Of a DNA stretch of 64,000 nucleotides, positions 33,425 to 44,927 are shown piece by piece; position 1 is the stretch's first letter; every line of letters starts with the position of its first letter. Location: assembly GCA_964036665.1 (NCBI GenBank), contig OZ038530.1, forward strand, positions 11,186,501 through 11,250,500. The letters run 5' to 3'. This DNA is from Gordius sp. MW1. Taxonomy: Eukaryota; Nematomorpha; Gordioida; Gordea; Gordiidae. The position numbers and the translations under genes were made by a program. Below the pieces are notes generated by a model. That model was given only the letters and a program-made list of their open reading frames with translations, did not search any database and had not been told where the DNA came from.

Positions 33425-34026
33425 CATTCGCACCATAATCCATTTTTTAATCAATATATTAAATAAAATGTTTCCATTTTATTATAGTTTTGTTGTTTAT
33501 ACTATACATATGAGCATTTGAATAGAGTCTATAGTCATATTTAAATTATAGGTCGCTTACTCCAAAATGGTTTACATATGATTAATAAAGTATTAAAATA
33601 ATTATTTAAACTGTATATTATGTTAAAGAAATCCGCCTTAACTCTCAATTTAATGTTGTACGTTTTGGAAGGATGACTATTGGCTTTTCGGTCATCCCTA
33701 TTTGCTTTCCCTTTGCCATAAATAATATTTTTTATTAATTTAATTTGATATAGGCAATGATAATGTAGGTTATATAAAGAATGAATAAACCTATTCCTCA
33801 AAATAAAGTATAGAATGCAAAACGATAACTTAGTTTTTTTGTATAAAAATATCTAAAACGCTAAATTTTTGTATAATAACTATAAAACATTTCCTTTTAT
33901 TAAGCATATTTCGTTAAGCTAATAGCCTAGGGCTAGGTTTGATTTTTTAGATTTTGTTATTTAAACCTCCTTACCGTTAACTGTCCCTTATCCTAAATAA
34001 CGTTAGATCTTAATTAGAGAATTGCA

Positions 34027-34893
34027 GATTGACATTTTTAATCCATTGGTTAGCAGCCAGGACACGGTAAAAGTGGATATAAATTAATAAGAGTCAAAAA
34101 AAACGAAAAAAAAATTTCGATTCACATTTTGGCCAATGAACATTTTTTTCTCTTGGTCAGCAGCCAGGACACAGAAAAAGTGGATATAAATTTATAAGAG
34201 TCAAAAAAAACGAAAAAAAATTTCGTTTCACATTTTGGCCAATGGTCATTTTTTCCCATTGGTCAGTACCAAGTGACAGTCCATTAATACATAAGAGTCA
34301 AAAAAAAAGAAAAAAAAATTTTGATTCACATTTTGGCCAATGGTCATTTTTTTCAATTGGTCAGCAGCCAGCGGACGGCCAAAAGCCAAATTATCAATGG
34401 TAATAACAAGAACAATATATTAATTTTTTAAAAAAAAATAACAAAAAAAATTTGGCCCTCTCCGGGTATCGAACCAGCAATTAAGAATTTGCCCTCGCTG
34501 GGATTCGAACCCACATCAGTAGAGGCATAGGCTTTTGTAAGGGGGGGGCACAGGGACCCATATCAGTAGAGGCATAGGGTCTTGTAGGGGGGGCACAGGG
34601 TAATTTTCAATGTTAGTCAAAAAAACAAAATTTCGATAACTTTGGCCAATGACCATTTTTTACATTGGTCAGCAGCCAGCGGACGGCCAAAAAGTCATAT
34701 TATCAATGGTATTAACAGGAACAATATATTAATTTGAATTTAAAAAAAAATTTGTCCTCTCCGGCCACATCTGGAGAGTATAAAACCTGTGTGAGATGCG
34801 GAGGCGGACATGACGGTGCGTGACAAGTTCGGTGCGCGTTCAGCGTGACTTCGGAAAATGGAAAGTGAGCCCATAAATTGCATAGCAATTAAT
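34027..34893 (+). repeat. R1 partial copy
   Basis: Tandem units with GGCCAATGGTCATTTT and GGTCAGCAGCCAG, the B-box-like segments GGGATTCGAACCC (near 34500), and the terminus GAGCCCATAAATTGCATAGC at 34867. It ends directly in the possible exon at 34897. Confidence 0.72.
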
Positions 34894-34896
34894 ATC

Positions 34897-35339
34897 ACCT
34901 AACTCGAGTCCTTGGGATCGATTTTTCAAAGCGGATATGAGTGATGTGTGTTCCCTCATGTATGAATCTAATGTAGATTTTGCAGATAGGCAAGCATTTA
35001 ATAAAGAATCCGACCAGAAAGAAGTATTTTTGAATTCGCCCAATAACAGATCGGGTCTTACAGTAATAGCCGATAAGAGTTTAATATTTATAAGACTTTT
35101 AGAAAGTTCTGAAGCAGCGTTATCAGATGCAAATGAAACGTCATGCTATTATAGTTGAAACCTATTAAAGTAGTCAGGGCTTTGGCACAAGTGTCCTTAT
35201 TTTGGTTAGGCTGGATATATCAAGTATCCCTTTGGGTAACGTCTCTTTAAGTTTAAACCCCTTCCTAACGACCGTTTTATAGAAGATGTATTAAAATTTT
35301 CCTTTTTAACCATTGAGTAGAATTCGCGGGAAACCATTT
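34897..35339 (-). CDS. Possible truncated gene, unrecognised (two open blocks)
   Basis: On the minus strand a block from about 35148 to 34897 stays open in one frame (HDVSFASDNAASELSKSLIN, later FWSDSLLNACLSAKS and SLISALKNRSQGLELGD), preceded by the acceptor-like CTATAATAG. A further open block starts with ATG at about 35339 (MVSREFYSMVKKENFNTSSI). The downstream end runs straight into an R1 terminus, as if the gene was cut by that insertion. I recognise no family; composition is protein-like but the evidence is weak. Confidence 0.3.
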
Positions 35340-36100
35340 TGAGACAAGTAAATTGTGAATGTTTTTAAATCTTTGTTCTGCTGACACTGGAAGCACAATG
35401 ACAGACACTAATTCTAAATTATAATAATAATTTTTTTATATTATTGACAAAATTAACACAAATAATATTAAGCTTATAACATGGGACATTAATAATTGAA
35501 AATTTTAAGGGTTTTTAAAGAACATTACCTTCATTTTCTGTTGGTTCGTATTGGGTAACAGATGGCTTCAGGCAAACAAAAATTATTACAGCTATATATT
35601 TGAAAACCATGATATGAATTTTTATAAGCCTAAGTTCATTTAAATAGATTTATAAGGTACACTTAAAAGTTTATTAAACTCACTTAAATTTATAAGTGAA
35701 ATCTTTAAACATTTTGATGTTCCGGGTTATTGACTAGTTGTTTATTATGAAAACATCTAATTCTTTACATGTTTTCATAGATGAAAATAATAATAAATAT
35801 TTTTGAACTTGTAAAAATTGAAAACAAAAGTACATTCCTATTTATAATGAGATATGGACATTAATATAGTCACGTAGTGGCGTAGCCAGCATTTTTCCCT
35901 TGAGGGAGACTTAAATTTTACACCAGTGGGGAGAGGTTAATGGCAAAAAAAAATTTCCATCGCCATTTATCAAACTAAATAATTAACTATCTTTGAACTC
36001 GTACCTTTTTAAGTCCATATCATTATTATATTCCCAAATTTTAGATCTTCCGTCTTTCGTTTTTTTCGAATTACATATGAACATGCATAATTAGAGGCAT
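35340..36100. other. Intergenic, nothing recognised
   Basis: AT-rich. A hAT-like terminus GTAGTGGCGTAGCCAGC occurs at 35875, matching others at 29461 and (reverse) 44527, but I could not find its partner. Confidence 0.4.
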
Positions 36101-36104
36101 GCAA

Positions 36105-37870
36105 CCAGCCTCTGTAGGTCAGTCAGCCCGCCCGTTTATAAATTTATAAACCCTGGGTCGGATCCGGGCCCATTAAAATAATAAATGAAATCCCAAGCCG
36201 AGCCCGTATATTAAACCTTTTATTTTGCATCTTTAATATTAGATTGTCATTTTTATTGAATAAACCATGTATATATGCTACAGATGTTAATAATAATTAT
36301 GTAAAATTTTATACTTAATTAAAAATTAAATTCGCTTACTCTAAAGTTTAGAGAAAAATATATAATTTTATTTATATAATCTAGAATTGTAAATCTGTTT
36401 ATATGAATATTGTTGTATAAAAACGGTGGATTTAAATTGATAACGTGAGTAGAGGGAAATGGAACGCAATATTTTGCCAGATTTGGACAACCCGACTGTC
36501 CTTTAAAGAGCACGACACAACAAAGAATGAACTTCGTACAAAGAGTTTCTGATCGACCGCCGCAAGCCCAAAAAACTAACAAACAAAAGCAACGACTATC
36601 CTATCCAATTTTATAACCACAAGCACAAACACCCACACATATATATACAATTTACTATTTCTACCTACCCTTTTATTACACTATACTAATATTTGTTAAA
36701 CACAGTTATTCTATTTATATATAAAAACCTGAGTTTCTTTTTCTTTCTCTTTTTTCGCTTATTATTTAGCTACTTCTTTTAGCACATTCCCCCTAGTTTC
36801 GCTATTGTTAATTTCTCGTTATAACCAGTTTTTGCTTTTTTTATTGTTTTTATTTCTACATAATCGTGTTTATACTCACTTTACTTCATTTTTATCCTTT
36901 TATTTTAATTTTTTGCCTGAAGATGGGCAAATTCCAAAATATTGCGTTCCATTTCCCTCTACTCACGTTATAAATCCAAACTCACCGTTTTTATACAATA
37001 ATATTAATAATTTTACCTTCATTATTAATTTAATAAATCCAAAATAAATTTAAATTTATATAAAACAACACAAAAACACACTTTCGTTTATACTGTATAA
37101 TGCACAAAAAAATCTATAGGACTTTGTAACGAACTCAGCGGGCCTTACTTATATCTATGCACGACCCGAGCCCGCTTGGTTGTATTATAGCCTGTTCCAG
37201 ACCCCTTTTTCATTTAAAGCAAAAGCTTGCGGGTAATTTTGCCGCAAAGGTTTCTAAGCGAAATTACCCCCATAATATTTATTTACTTTGAAAATGCATC
37301 TAAATAAACAACAATGAACCTATTTAGTCAAAATAGTCATATTAAGGCTATATAAAATTATAAGGCCTGTAGTGGTATTGAGTTTGTTCAAATTAATTAA
37401 TATAACCTAAATGGAATGGGTCTATTAACAAGAAAATGTTAATACTTGTAAAATTTCATTAATAAAACTATAACAAAGGTCACATTTGTTAAAATCTTCT
37501 GCCCGAACCCGGCCAGCCGCCGATAAGTGTCCTCCCGGCAATGCTAGAGTTATTAAAGTGCCCGAACTCCTTGGTCGGAAATGATTTTTCCAAATAATTT
37601 TAGAACTAAAATCGTTATCTTCGTAAAATATTTTTGTTTAGTTTCGATTTTTTTTGGATAAAAACTAGGATTATCAGATTAAAAAATTAATGTTTGAAAA
37701 CAGAAATATACTTTATTTAAAAATATCATTGAGCTCGTTTTGCCCAAATCTTATTATGGTGCTTGCCCGGGTTGGCCAAAAATTTATCACAGTTGCTCAA
37801 CCGGACCCATGGGCTGGGCGAGCAGGTTTGGGCAACGAGCCGGGCCGACATTTCTGGTCTCTGAACTATA
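36105..37870. mobile_element. GGGC-rich hAT-like element with inner inverted repeat
   Basis: CAGCCCGCCCG and related GC-rich repeats at the left, GGGCTGGGCGAGCAGG and CGGGCCGACATTTCTGGTCT at the right, same architecture as 18414-19612. Inside, arms at about 36412-36477 and 36926-36998 are inverted copies sharing CGTGAGTAGAGGGAAATGGA and its complement. Boundaries approximate. Confidence 0.55.
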
Positions 37871-37936
37871 TAGCGACTATTTTTATAACAATTTGGTGTA
37901 GCCCCAGTCCCAAATAATATATCATACTGTCGCGGT

Positions 37937-38014
37937 TGCGCATGCGCAGGATCATGCGCAGCCAAGCCTCCTATGCGCAGGCTACCATGCGCAGGCTACC
38001 ATGCGCAGGCTACC
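37937..38014. repeat. TGCGCATGCGCA palindrome plus ATGCGCAG tandem repeat
   Basis: 37937-37948 is TGCGCATGCGCA, identical to the palindromic NRF-1 consensus; ATGCGCAG half-sites follow at 37954, and a 14-bp unit ATGCGCAGGCTACC is repeated three times at 37973-38014. It lies about 300 bp before the LTR element. Whether it is a promoter or part of a repeat is not decidable here. Confidence 0.55.
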
Positions 38015-38320
38015 ATGCTCGTCTCCCCTCTCACCCCTCTCTCCCCCTCGCTTTGTTATACGCGTGCTAATGCCAGCTGCGCTGGCTAGTCATGCTTAAA
38101 TTAATAAGATCATTGTACATTAATTTAATTTTTTCGCTCGCGTTCGTTTCGAACATTTTTTTCGCTTGAATATAATACAATGGATATCTTCGCGCATATT
38201 CTGATTTTGGGCATAATTGAAATTAAATAAGTTAAGAATAAAATGATTGAAATTCACACACATTTGTAATTTAGATTATTGATTAAATAGTAACATATTT
38301 CGTGTTTTGTATTTTCTTTA

Positions 38321-38488
38321 TGTATAATCTTATTTAATGTATTATCTTTATTCGTATTGAAGTTACTTACGTATAAATATAATTCCGGAATATTAAAAAA
38401 GGTACCAAGATAAGTTAAAATATAAGTGTATATATGTGAGAGAGTGTAAGCGGATCCGTGTGTGGGAACAATTATAATAATAAACAAC

Positions 38489-38522
<34 letters not shown>

Positions 38523-38572
38523 CAACAACCGCGTAAGATACAAAGGGGTGGGGAGAAAGGAGGTACAGGACA
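38321..38572 (-). repeat. 3' LTR
   Basis: 252 bp; on the minus strand it starts TGTCCTGTACC and ends TATACA. Contains a (GA)n tract at about 38490-38520. Compared with the other LTR it shows a longer GA run, a small indel (cgtattgaag versus cgtataatgaag) and point changes, so the insertion is not brand new. A purine-rich stretch AAAAAGGATGG directly precedes it in the coding direction (polypurine-tract-like). Confidence 0.92.
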
Positions 38573-38719
38573 CCATCCTTTTTAAAATAACTCCCTCCGG
38601 GGGAACAGACCGATGAGATAGCGCAACCGGGCAGCACGACCTCTTGATTGAATAGAAATCGAAAGCTCCTCGGACGACGTAGTTGGGCTCGATGTCTTTC
38701 CCCCATTCTCCCGTCTTGC

Positions 38720-39486
38720 CTACCGTTCCCCCCGCTGATCCCGATTCACGGACCGGCGTATTACGTTCGACTCGACTGTCGAATCCAGTGGAGCCCTCGT
38801 TACAGGAGAACGCAATAAAGTTTCTTCTTCCTGTAACGACAACGTTTCCACCTGACCGACAATCGTTGCCTCACCTGGCGTTACCAAACTCTGTTGTGAG
38901 GTTACCACGAACGACCGTACCAAGGTACTGTCATCATGTAGCGCCACCGTCTCAACAACGTTCGTGTCCGCCACTATTTCCGCCGCGTCCATCGCCTCAA
39001 TGACACGCTCTACCACTGTTGTGCCTACGGCATTACCACTTTCCGGCGGTACCTGTGGGTTACATCTCAGCCCACGATGCCGACGATGACACACATGGCA
39101 CCACCTCCGGGTAACCCGACGTCGCCTACTGCCACTCGCCGCCGGTGGGGCAGCTTCCGCACCCCTCCGTACCTGGTGCGCAATAGCTACGCTGCGTTGC
39201 GGATTCTCTTAAATCCTCGCAATCGGGATCCTTGCTATCGGGATCCCCCTATCGGGGCGACGTTACGAACCGCTCCGTCCCGTCGACCCATATTCACAAA
39301 TCTTTCACCCCCGGGCCGGATCTCTCTCCTCGCCTGAGGGTAGACTTGTTCTTGGAAATTGACCATGTGGGGCACACCGTCTGCACCCACCACAAACGAC
39401 ACGTGTAAATTGCTTGGTGCGTACAGTGGTGGATCGATCGCCTGAACCACCACTCGCACTCGGCACCATGAAGCAATTATATCCAT
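38720..39486 (-). pseudogene. Extra 3' open region after integrase, broken
   Basis: Two minus-strand blocks, 39486-39235 and 39094-38720, in different frames, occupy the position where some Ty3/gypsy elements carry env or an accessory gene. The first begins MDIIASWCRVRVVVQAIDPP; the second is rich in Val, Glu and Thr (ERVIEAMDAAEIVADTNVVE). No signal peptide, transmembrane or known domain is apparent. GC content is clearly higher than in the surroundings. Confidence 0.5.
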
Positions 39487-39539
39487 CTAATATTTATATA
39501 AAAAAACGTTAGACATTAACACATATCTCGATTAATATT

Positions 39540-42500
39540 TTATTCGAAACGCGGCCGCAATTGCTCTTCATGCCTCATAGCATGGTTATTTGCAGCCGTA
39601 AACTCCACGTCATAAGCTTTAGAGCCCACGCGGGATTTAACTACCGCTTCAAGCCATTTTTCCGACCCGCCATAACCCCGGGCCCACACTGCATCGTTAA
39701 CCCGGAACCGGCTAATGTCAGATACCCGAGACGGCAACTCGCTATCTACGAACACATCCATCGGTATGCGCGGTATCCTATTTAAAAAAACCTTACTAAC
39801 CGGCGCGCGACATGAGAAACGAGGGGAAGCATTGTGCAACAACCTGTACATCCAAATGCCTTCCTCCTCAACCTTCTCGTTTTTTAACCATCGTTTCACG
39901 ATCGCCACATGCCGCTCAGCCAGCCCGTTGGAACTAGGATGATAGGGAGGCGTTAATACATGACGTATGCCCCATCTATCGCAAAACGCTTTAAACTCGG
40001 CACTAGTAAACGCGGTACCGTTATCTGACACCACGCACTTCGGTATGCCAAAAGCGCCCATTAATTTTTCCAAAAAAACAATTACGCTCTTGGTAGATAG
40101 TTTCGACAACCGCTCGAATTCAACCCAACTCGATGTCGCATCCACCAACAAAAGGTATTGCTTAGAATCAAAATCAAAAAAATCAAGGTGCACTCTATCC
40201 CACACATTATGTGCCTGAGGCCACCTCGCCTTTCTATCATGTCTGAACATACTCGCATTCTTGTTACATGCAACACACTTACGCCCATACATGCTTATAT
40301 CTTTTCCCATTTTAGGCCACCAAACATATCTACGCGCCAAAACATTCATTTTAGCCGTCCCAATATGTCCAGCATGCAATAACTTTAGAACCTGATGACG
40401 TAACACTCGTGGAATCACTATGCGTTCACCCCGTAGAATGATACTGTTCTCAATACAGAGTTCGTTTCTCACCCCGCGGTAACCTACAGGAATCTCCTCG
40501 AGCGTCTCGCCGTCAATCAGGCATCTTGTAACTCGACTCAACTCCTCATCTATACTAACCTCCTCTTTAAGGTTAACCGATGGGAAAGTCTCCGTTACAA
40601 TATTGACCAAAAAATTATCACCCTCTAATTCCTCCTCAGGTAAGGTACCATTATCCTCACCTAAGCGCGACAACGTATCAGGTAGATAATTCGTTGCCCC
40701 CTTTTTATACTCTAAGGTTATGTTAAAATTCCCCAAAAACAACAACCATTTCTGTAACCTAGGGCTAAGCAACAAACTACTGTTACACTTCGCGAACAGA
40801 GGAATTAGCGGTTTATGATCCGTAAAAACTTTAAAAACTCGACCAATAAGATACTCCCGGCACTTTATTAACGCAAAAACCACAGCAAGAGCCTCCTTCT
40901 CAATAACTGAATAATTAAGCTCCGCCGCCGTTAACTTACGCGAGAAAAATAGTATTGGCCCCCTACACCGCTATTTGATGCGTCTACCGCTAGACCTATT
41001 GGCAGGTCACGATTAAAACACACCAAAACCGGATCGCTTCCTAACAAGTTTTTAACTTATCGAAAGCTAACTGCTCCTTCTCTGTCCAAACAAAACGCAC
41101 ATTACTCTGCGTCAGCCTATGCAAGGGAGTCGCTACCTCCGAACAATGAGGTATGAACTTGCGATAATAATTAAACGACCCCATGAAAGCCAAAACCTCT
41201 TTTTTACTAACAGGGGCCCGTATATTCTTAATCGCAGCCACCTTACTAACCAGAGGTCTAATTCTCCCACAGGCAATAACATGCCCTAAAAAAGTAACTT
41301 CGGTAACCCCAATCATGCACTTTTTCATGGTTAAACGTAGTCCTCTTTCCTGGACGCGGTTCAGTACCGATTCTAGACGCAAATCAGCTCTTGCATAGAC
41401 GCGCCCACAATTAGCACATCATCCAGGTAAAATAACACGCCATTCAAACCCTGAAAAACCGAGGCCATCGTCATTTGGAAAACTGACGCCGAAATACTCA
41501 AACCAAACGGCAAACGATTAAACGTAAACAACCCCAAAGGAGTATTTATCGTCATTAACCGCGCCGATCGAGCATTTAATTTGATCTGCAAATGAGCCGA
41601 TGAATTAAGTTTTGAAAAATAACATGCGTTACTCAGGTTAGCTAAAATCTCCTCAACCCGCGGAATTGGGTACTTAATTTCCACCAACCTCGGATTAAGT
41701 GTAACCCGGAAATCTACACACAGACGAAGCGAACCGTCGCTCTTTTTAACCGGGACCAGGGGAGTCGCCCACTCACTATAATCAACGGGCGAAACAATTC
41801 CCTGATCCACCCAGTCCCGAAGCACGGCATTAACTTCGTCCCGCCAAATAAACGGAATACGCCTACTCGGGCAAAACTTAGGACAGGCACCTCGTTTAAG
41901 CAGCACGTCGTACTCATACCCTTTTAAACATCCTAAACCTTCCGAAAAAACGGCGTAGCGTGTCACTAACCTACGCAAATTAGATTGCCATTGACCCAGG
42001 TCGCCCAAACACTCACGTTCACCCGAAGGTGTCACACCTGCAGCACCAAAAGGTGTCAAGCCTGCAGGCGTCCCGATGTTTATCATCGCACACGACTTAG
42101 CCGCTTGTTTGGTACTCGGAGGCTCAATATTACATATCATCGCACTCCCCCCTGGGCTTACTTTACGACTACGCTTTAACACTAACTCCGGGGTAGGTAC
42201 CTCTAACGTGTCACATAATCCAAACCACCTAACACGAGGGCCTATTATCTGCAACCAATCCCAGCCCATTAAAGGGGCGATATTAGCTGCCGTAATAAAA
42301 ATAGGTAAATTACCCTTCGCACCGCCAGCCACCACTTCCACGTAGGCCTTCCCTACTAATTGAACAGGCGCACCATCCAACTGGCGCGCATTAAAAAGGG
42401 AATGGGACATCTTTTTAGAGGGCCAAAATAATTTAAAATGCTTTAATGAAATTAAACTAACACAAGCGCCAGAATCGAGTATAAAATTAATTAACGTACC

Positions 42501-42566
42501 TTCCACCCACACTTTTGATTTGGGCAGTTGAGTACCAAATAATAAACGGGGCAAAGCGCTTGTCAA
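39540..42566 (-). pseudogene. pol: protease, reverse transcriptase, RNase H, integrase (frameshifted)
   Basis: Three open blocks. 42566-41373: aspartic protease with DSGA, then the start of reverse transcriptase up to the catalytic FYLDDVLI. 41382-41041: the rest of the RT thumb/connection region in another frame (overlap of about 10 nt at the break). 40883-39540: RNase H (FTDHKPL, DTLSRL), integrase zinc finger (His pair then CVAC), catalytic core with SDNGT and YHPSSNGLAERH, and a C-terminal domain. Between 41041 and 40883 the RNase H start is broken. Described only; not reconstructed. Confidence 0.92.
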
Positions 42567-42614
42567 TTTAAATGTTACAATTGAGTTGAATAAATTAGGT
42601 ACGCTGATATCTAG

Positions 42615-43173
42615 TCAACGCACCCCCGCTCCACTAGCAGTCTGCGCGGAAGGTTGACTAAACCCGCATGAAGCTGAAACATTCTTATTAAAATTATTTC
42701 CCCTTTCACTATCCCTGTTTATATCGCCATCAAAACAAACATTCTGAGAGGGATGCGAAACATAATTACCCGGATAATTTTTAAAACCACCCCTAGCATC
42801 ATTAAAATTATCCCTATAACCATCTTGCAGTGTCCTAATTATCAAAATTTGAACCACTAGAAATGCCACGGAAACCATCTGGGAGTGGCCTAGAGAAATT
42901 ACCATCTCTGCAATTATTCCTATTATTAAAATTCTGCCTAATTCTGCCTTTGAACAACCCTGCCGCCTTCCTATTACAATACCTAACCATATGTGGTCCT
43001 CCACAGTGAAAACATCTTACTGCTTGGTGTACCACATTCACCCTAAAGCTTAAACACCATAACTTCCACAAAGCAGCTAATAAAACAATTAATAAAACCA
43101 GCACTAACCAGTTCGTTCTAATAATATCCACATATACGTCCACCTTCTGTGTGGTTTTAAAAGGCGATAACAT
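42615..43173 (-). pseudogene. gag remnant with zinc knuckle
   Basis: A frame at 43173-42835 contains the zinc knuckle CFHCGGPHMVRYC (CX2CX3HX4C, one residue shorter than the usual CX4H spacing), followed by basic, Asn-rich sequence that continues in another frame to 42615. Before the knuckle there is a hydrophobic, membrane-like segment (LVLVLLIVLLAALW) where capsid would be expected; the 850 bp between it and the 5' LTR (43174-44020) is AT-rich and has no usable frame. Capsid is therefore missing or unrecognisable. Confidence 0.7.
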
Positions 43174-44020
43174 ATCTTAATACAATACAAGCAATTAAAC
43201 CTTGAGTAAAATAAAATTAAAAACTATGGCAAACACAAAATAATTTAATTAAACGCGTCTTACTTAAATGCTCCTATTCCACAAGATTCCCCAAAACAAA
43301 AATAAAAGAACCTTGATCTATTCAAAATATTACTCTGGAAATTAATTAATGCACGCGCAATATTTAAAACAATGTAAAATATACGATAACTTTATTAGAA
43401 TTTGGTTAACTATTCAAAACTTATACTGTTACGTTACAAATATCAAATTACCTCAAAATTAATATACAACCAGAAAAAAAAACGTATAAACTAATTTGAG
43501 ACCAAAAATATTGCACAAGTTAATCAAATAGCAAAATAGTATGTAACACTAAAATTAAATTGCAACTCAAAAAATTGCCAAGTTAAATCGCATAATAAAA
43601 TTGCAAATGGTAATTAAATTAAATCTAAGCCGAAATATTAAAAAAATTCAAACTAATGGCAAAATTAATAAATGTTAATCAACTTCTCAAAGCTAAAAAT
43701 ATTGCAAACCTAAATATACAGCAAAGTAAACTAATTCAAAGATAAAATTATTCCAATACTAAATATGTTTTTATTTATTAATCCACTTGAAGTAAAATAT
43801 ATATCAGCGTGCTCTAAAATTAATTTGAATCAAGTAAATAGCATAATAAAATTCTTATAATAAACAGCCTGAAAAATTTAATTGTCACGATAAAGTAAAT
43901 TATCAATAATATTAAATCAATAGAGTACAATTATGCATATAAATATTTTCCTTTACTGAAAGAATAAAATATCCCAAGAGTATCAAAATAAACTTTAAAC
44001 CCAAAAAAAGCTATCACCAA

Positions 44021-44266
44021 TGTATAATCTTATTTAATGTATTATCTTTATTCGTATAATGAAGTTACTTACGTATAAATATAATTCCGGAATATTAAAA
44101 AAGGTACCAAGATAAGTTAAAATATAAGTGTATATATGTGAGAGAGTGTAAGCGGATACGTGTGTGGGAACAATAATAATAATAAACAACGAGAGAGAGA
44201 GAGAGAGCGAGAGAGACAACAACCGCGTAAGATACAAAGGGGTGGGGAGAAAGGAGGTACAGGACA
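44021..44266 (-). repeat. 5' LTR
   Basis: 246 bp, same ends as the other LTR. Immediately inside it (minus strand) TGGTGATAGC follows one base after the LTR, a candidate primer-binding site complementary to a tRNA 3' end finishing in GCTATCACCA. Confidence 0.92.
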
Positions 44267-44927
44267 CTTTACATATAAATTTATTTTAAAATGTTGTTTG
44301 AAGCTTTTAAAAATAAGTTAGGGTATAATTTCCCGCCTTTTTTATTGCTTTATAATAGATAACCAAGTTGAAATTTAATATAAAAAGGTCACTTATATCA
44401 ATTAATAGATTTACTTATTTGAAAACTAATCAAAGATATATTCGGGGGGGGGGGCAAAGCCGTCAGGATTCTTACCATGGGAGACCAAAAGAGCCTGAAT
44501 TTTGTTCTTGGGGATCTTACCTCAACCATAGCTACGCCACTGCTTTTATTTATTAGTAACCCCTCTGCATGCATTTATAGATGTTACTAATATGCTTAAA
44601 ATAGCTAAGGTTCGATATTATACTAATCAAAATAACTAAATTTAATAGCTATGGTCCATTTGTAGCAAGTTGAGGGCTTCTATAAATTTTAAAATTTTTC
44701 ATATGTGTACGTGAATTTACATAAAGCTACCAACAACTGGAGATAAAAAGAGAATCAGTTTGTTAATTCTCTCAAATACAGTTTAATTATCAATATATTC
44801 TTAGTAATAATTATTTAAGAGAGTTATTGATTAAAACTTATTATATATATCTCTATACTCTTAAACCTTATTTAAATTTTTTTGTTTATTCACTAATCTT
44901 AATAATGCTATTAGCTCAAAAATAATA

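Larger units (their letters stand above)
38316..44271 (-). mobile_element. Ty3/gypsy-type LTR retrotransposon, complete but mutated
   Basis: Two directly repeated LTRs (38321-38572 and 44021-44266) are flanked by CTTTA on both sides (38316-38320 and 44267-44271). Coding runs on the minus strand: 5' LTR at the right, then a zinc-knuckle gag remnant, protease, reverse transcriptase, RNase H and integrase, then an extra 3' region before the left LTR. The order RT-RNaseH-integrase puts it in Ty3/gypsy. Frame breaks in gag, RT and the 3' region make it inactive as it stands. Confidence 0.93.

Noticed and set aside
38254-38706. 150-residue minus-strand frame across the LTR
   Set aside because: It runs through the LTR with its GA repeat into flanking DNA and has no domain; it is a by-product of the LTR sequence.
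39561-40382. Plus-strand frames over pol
   Set aside because: Antisense shadows of the integrase and RNase H coding strand.
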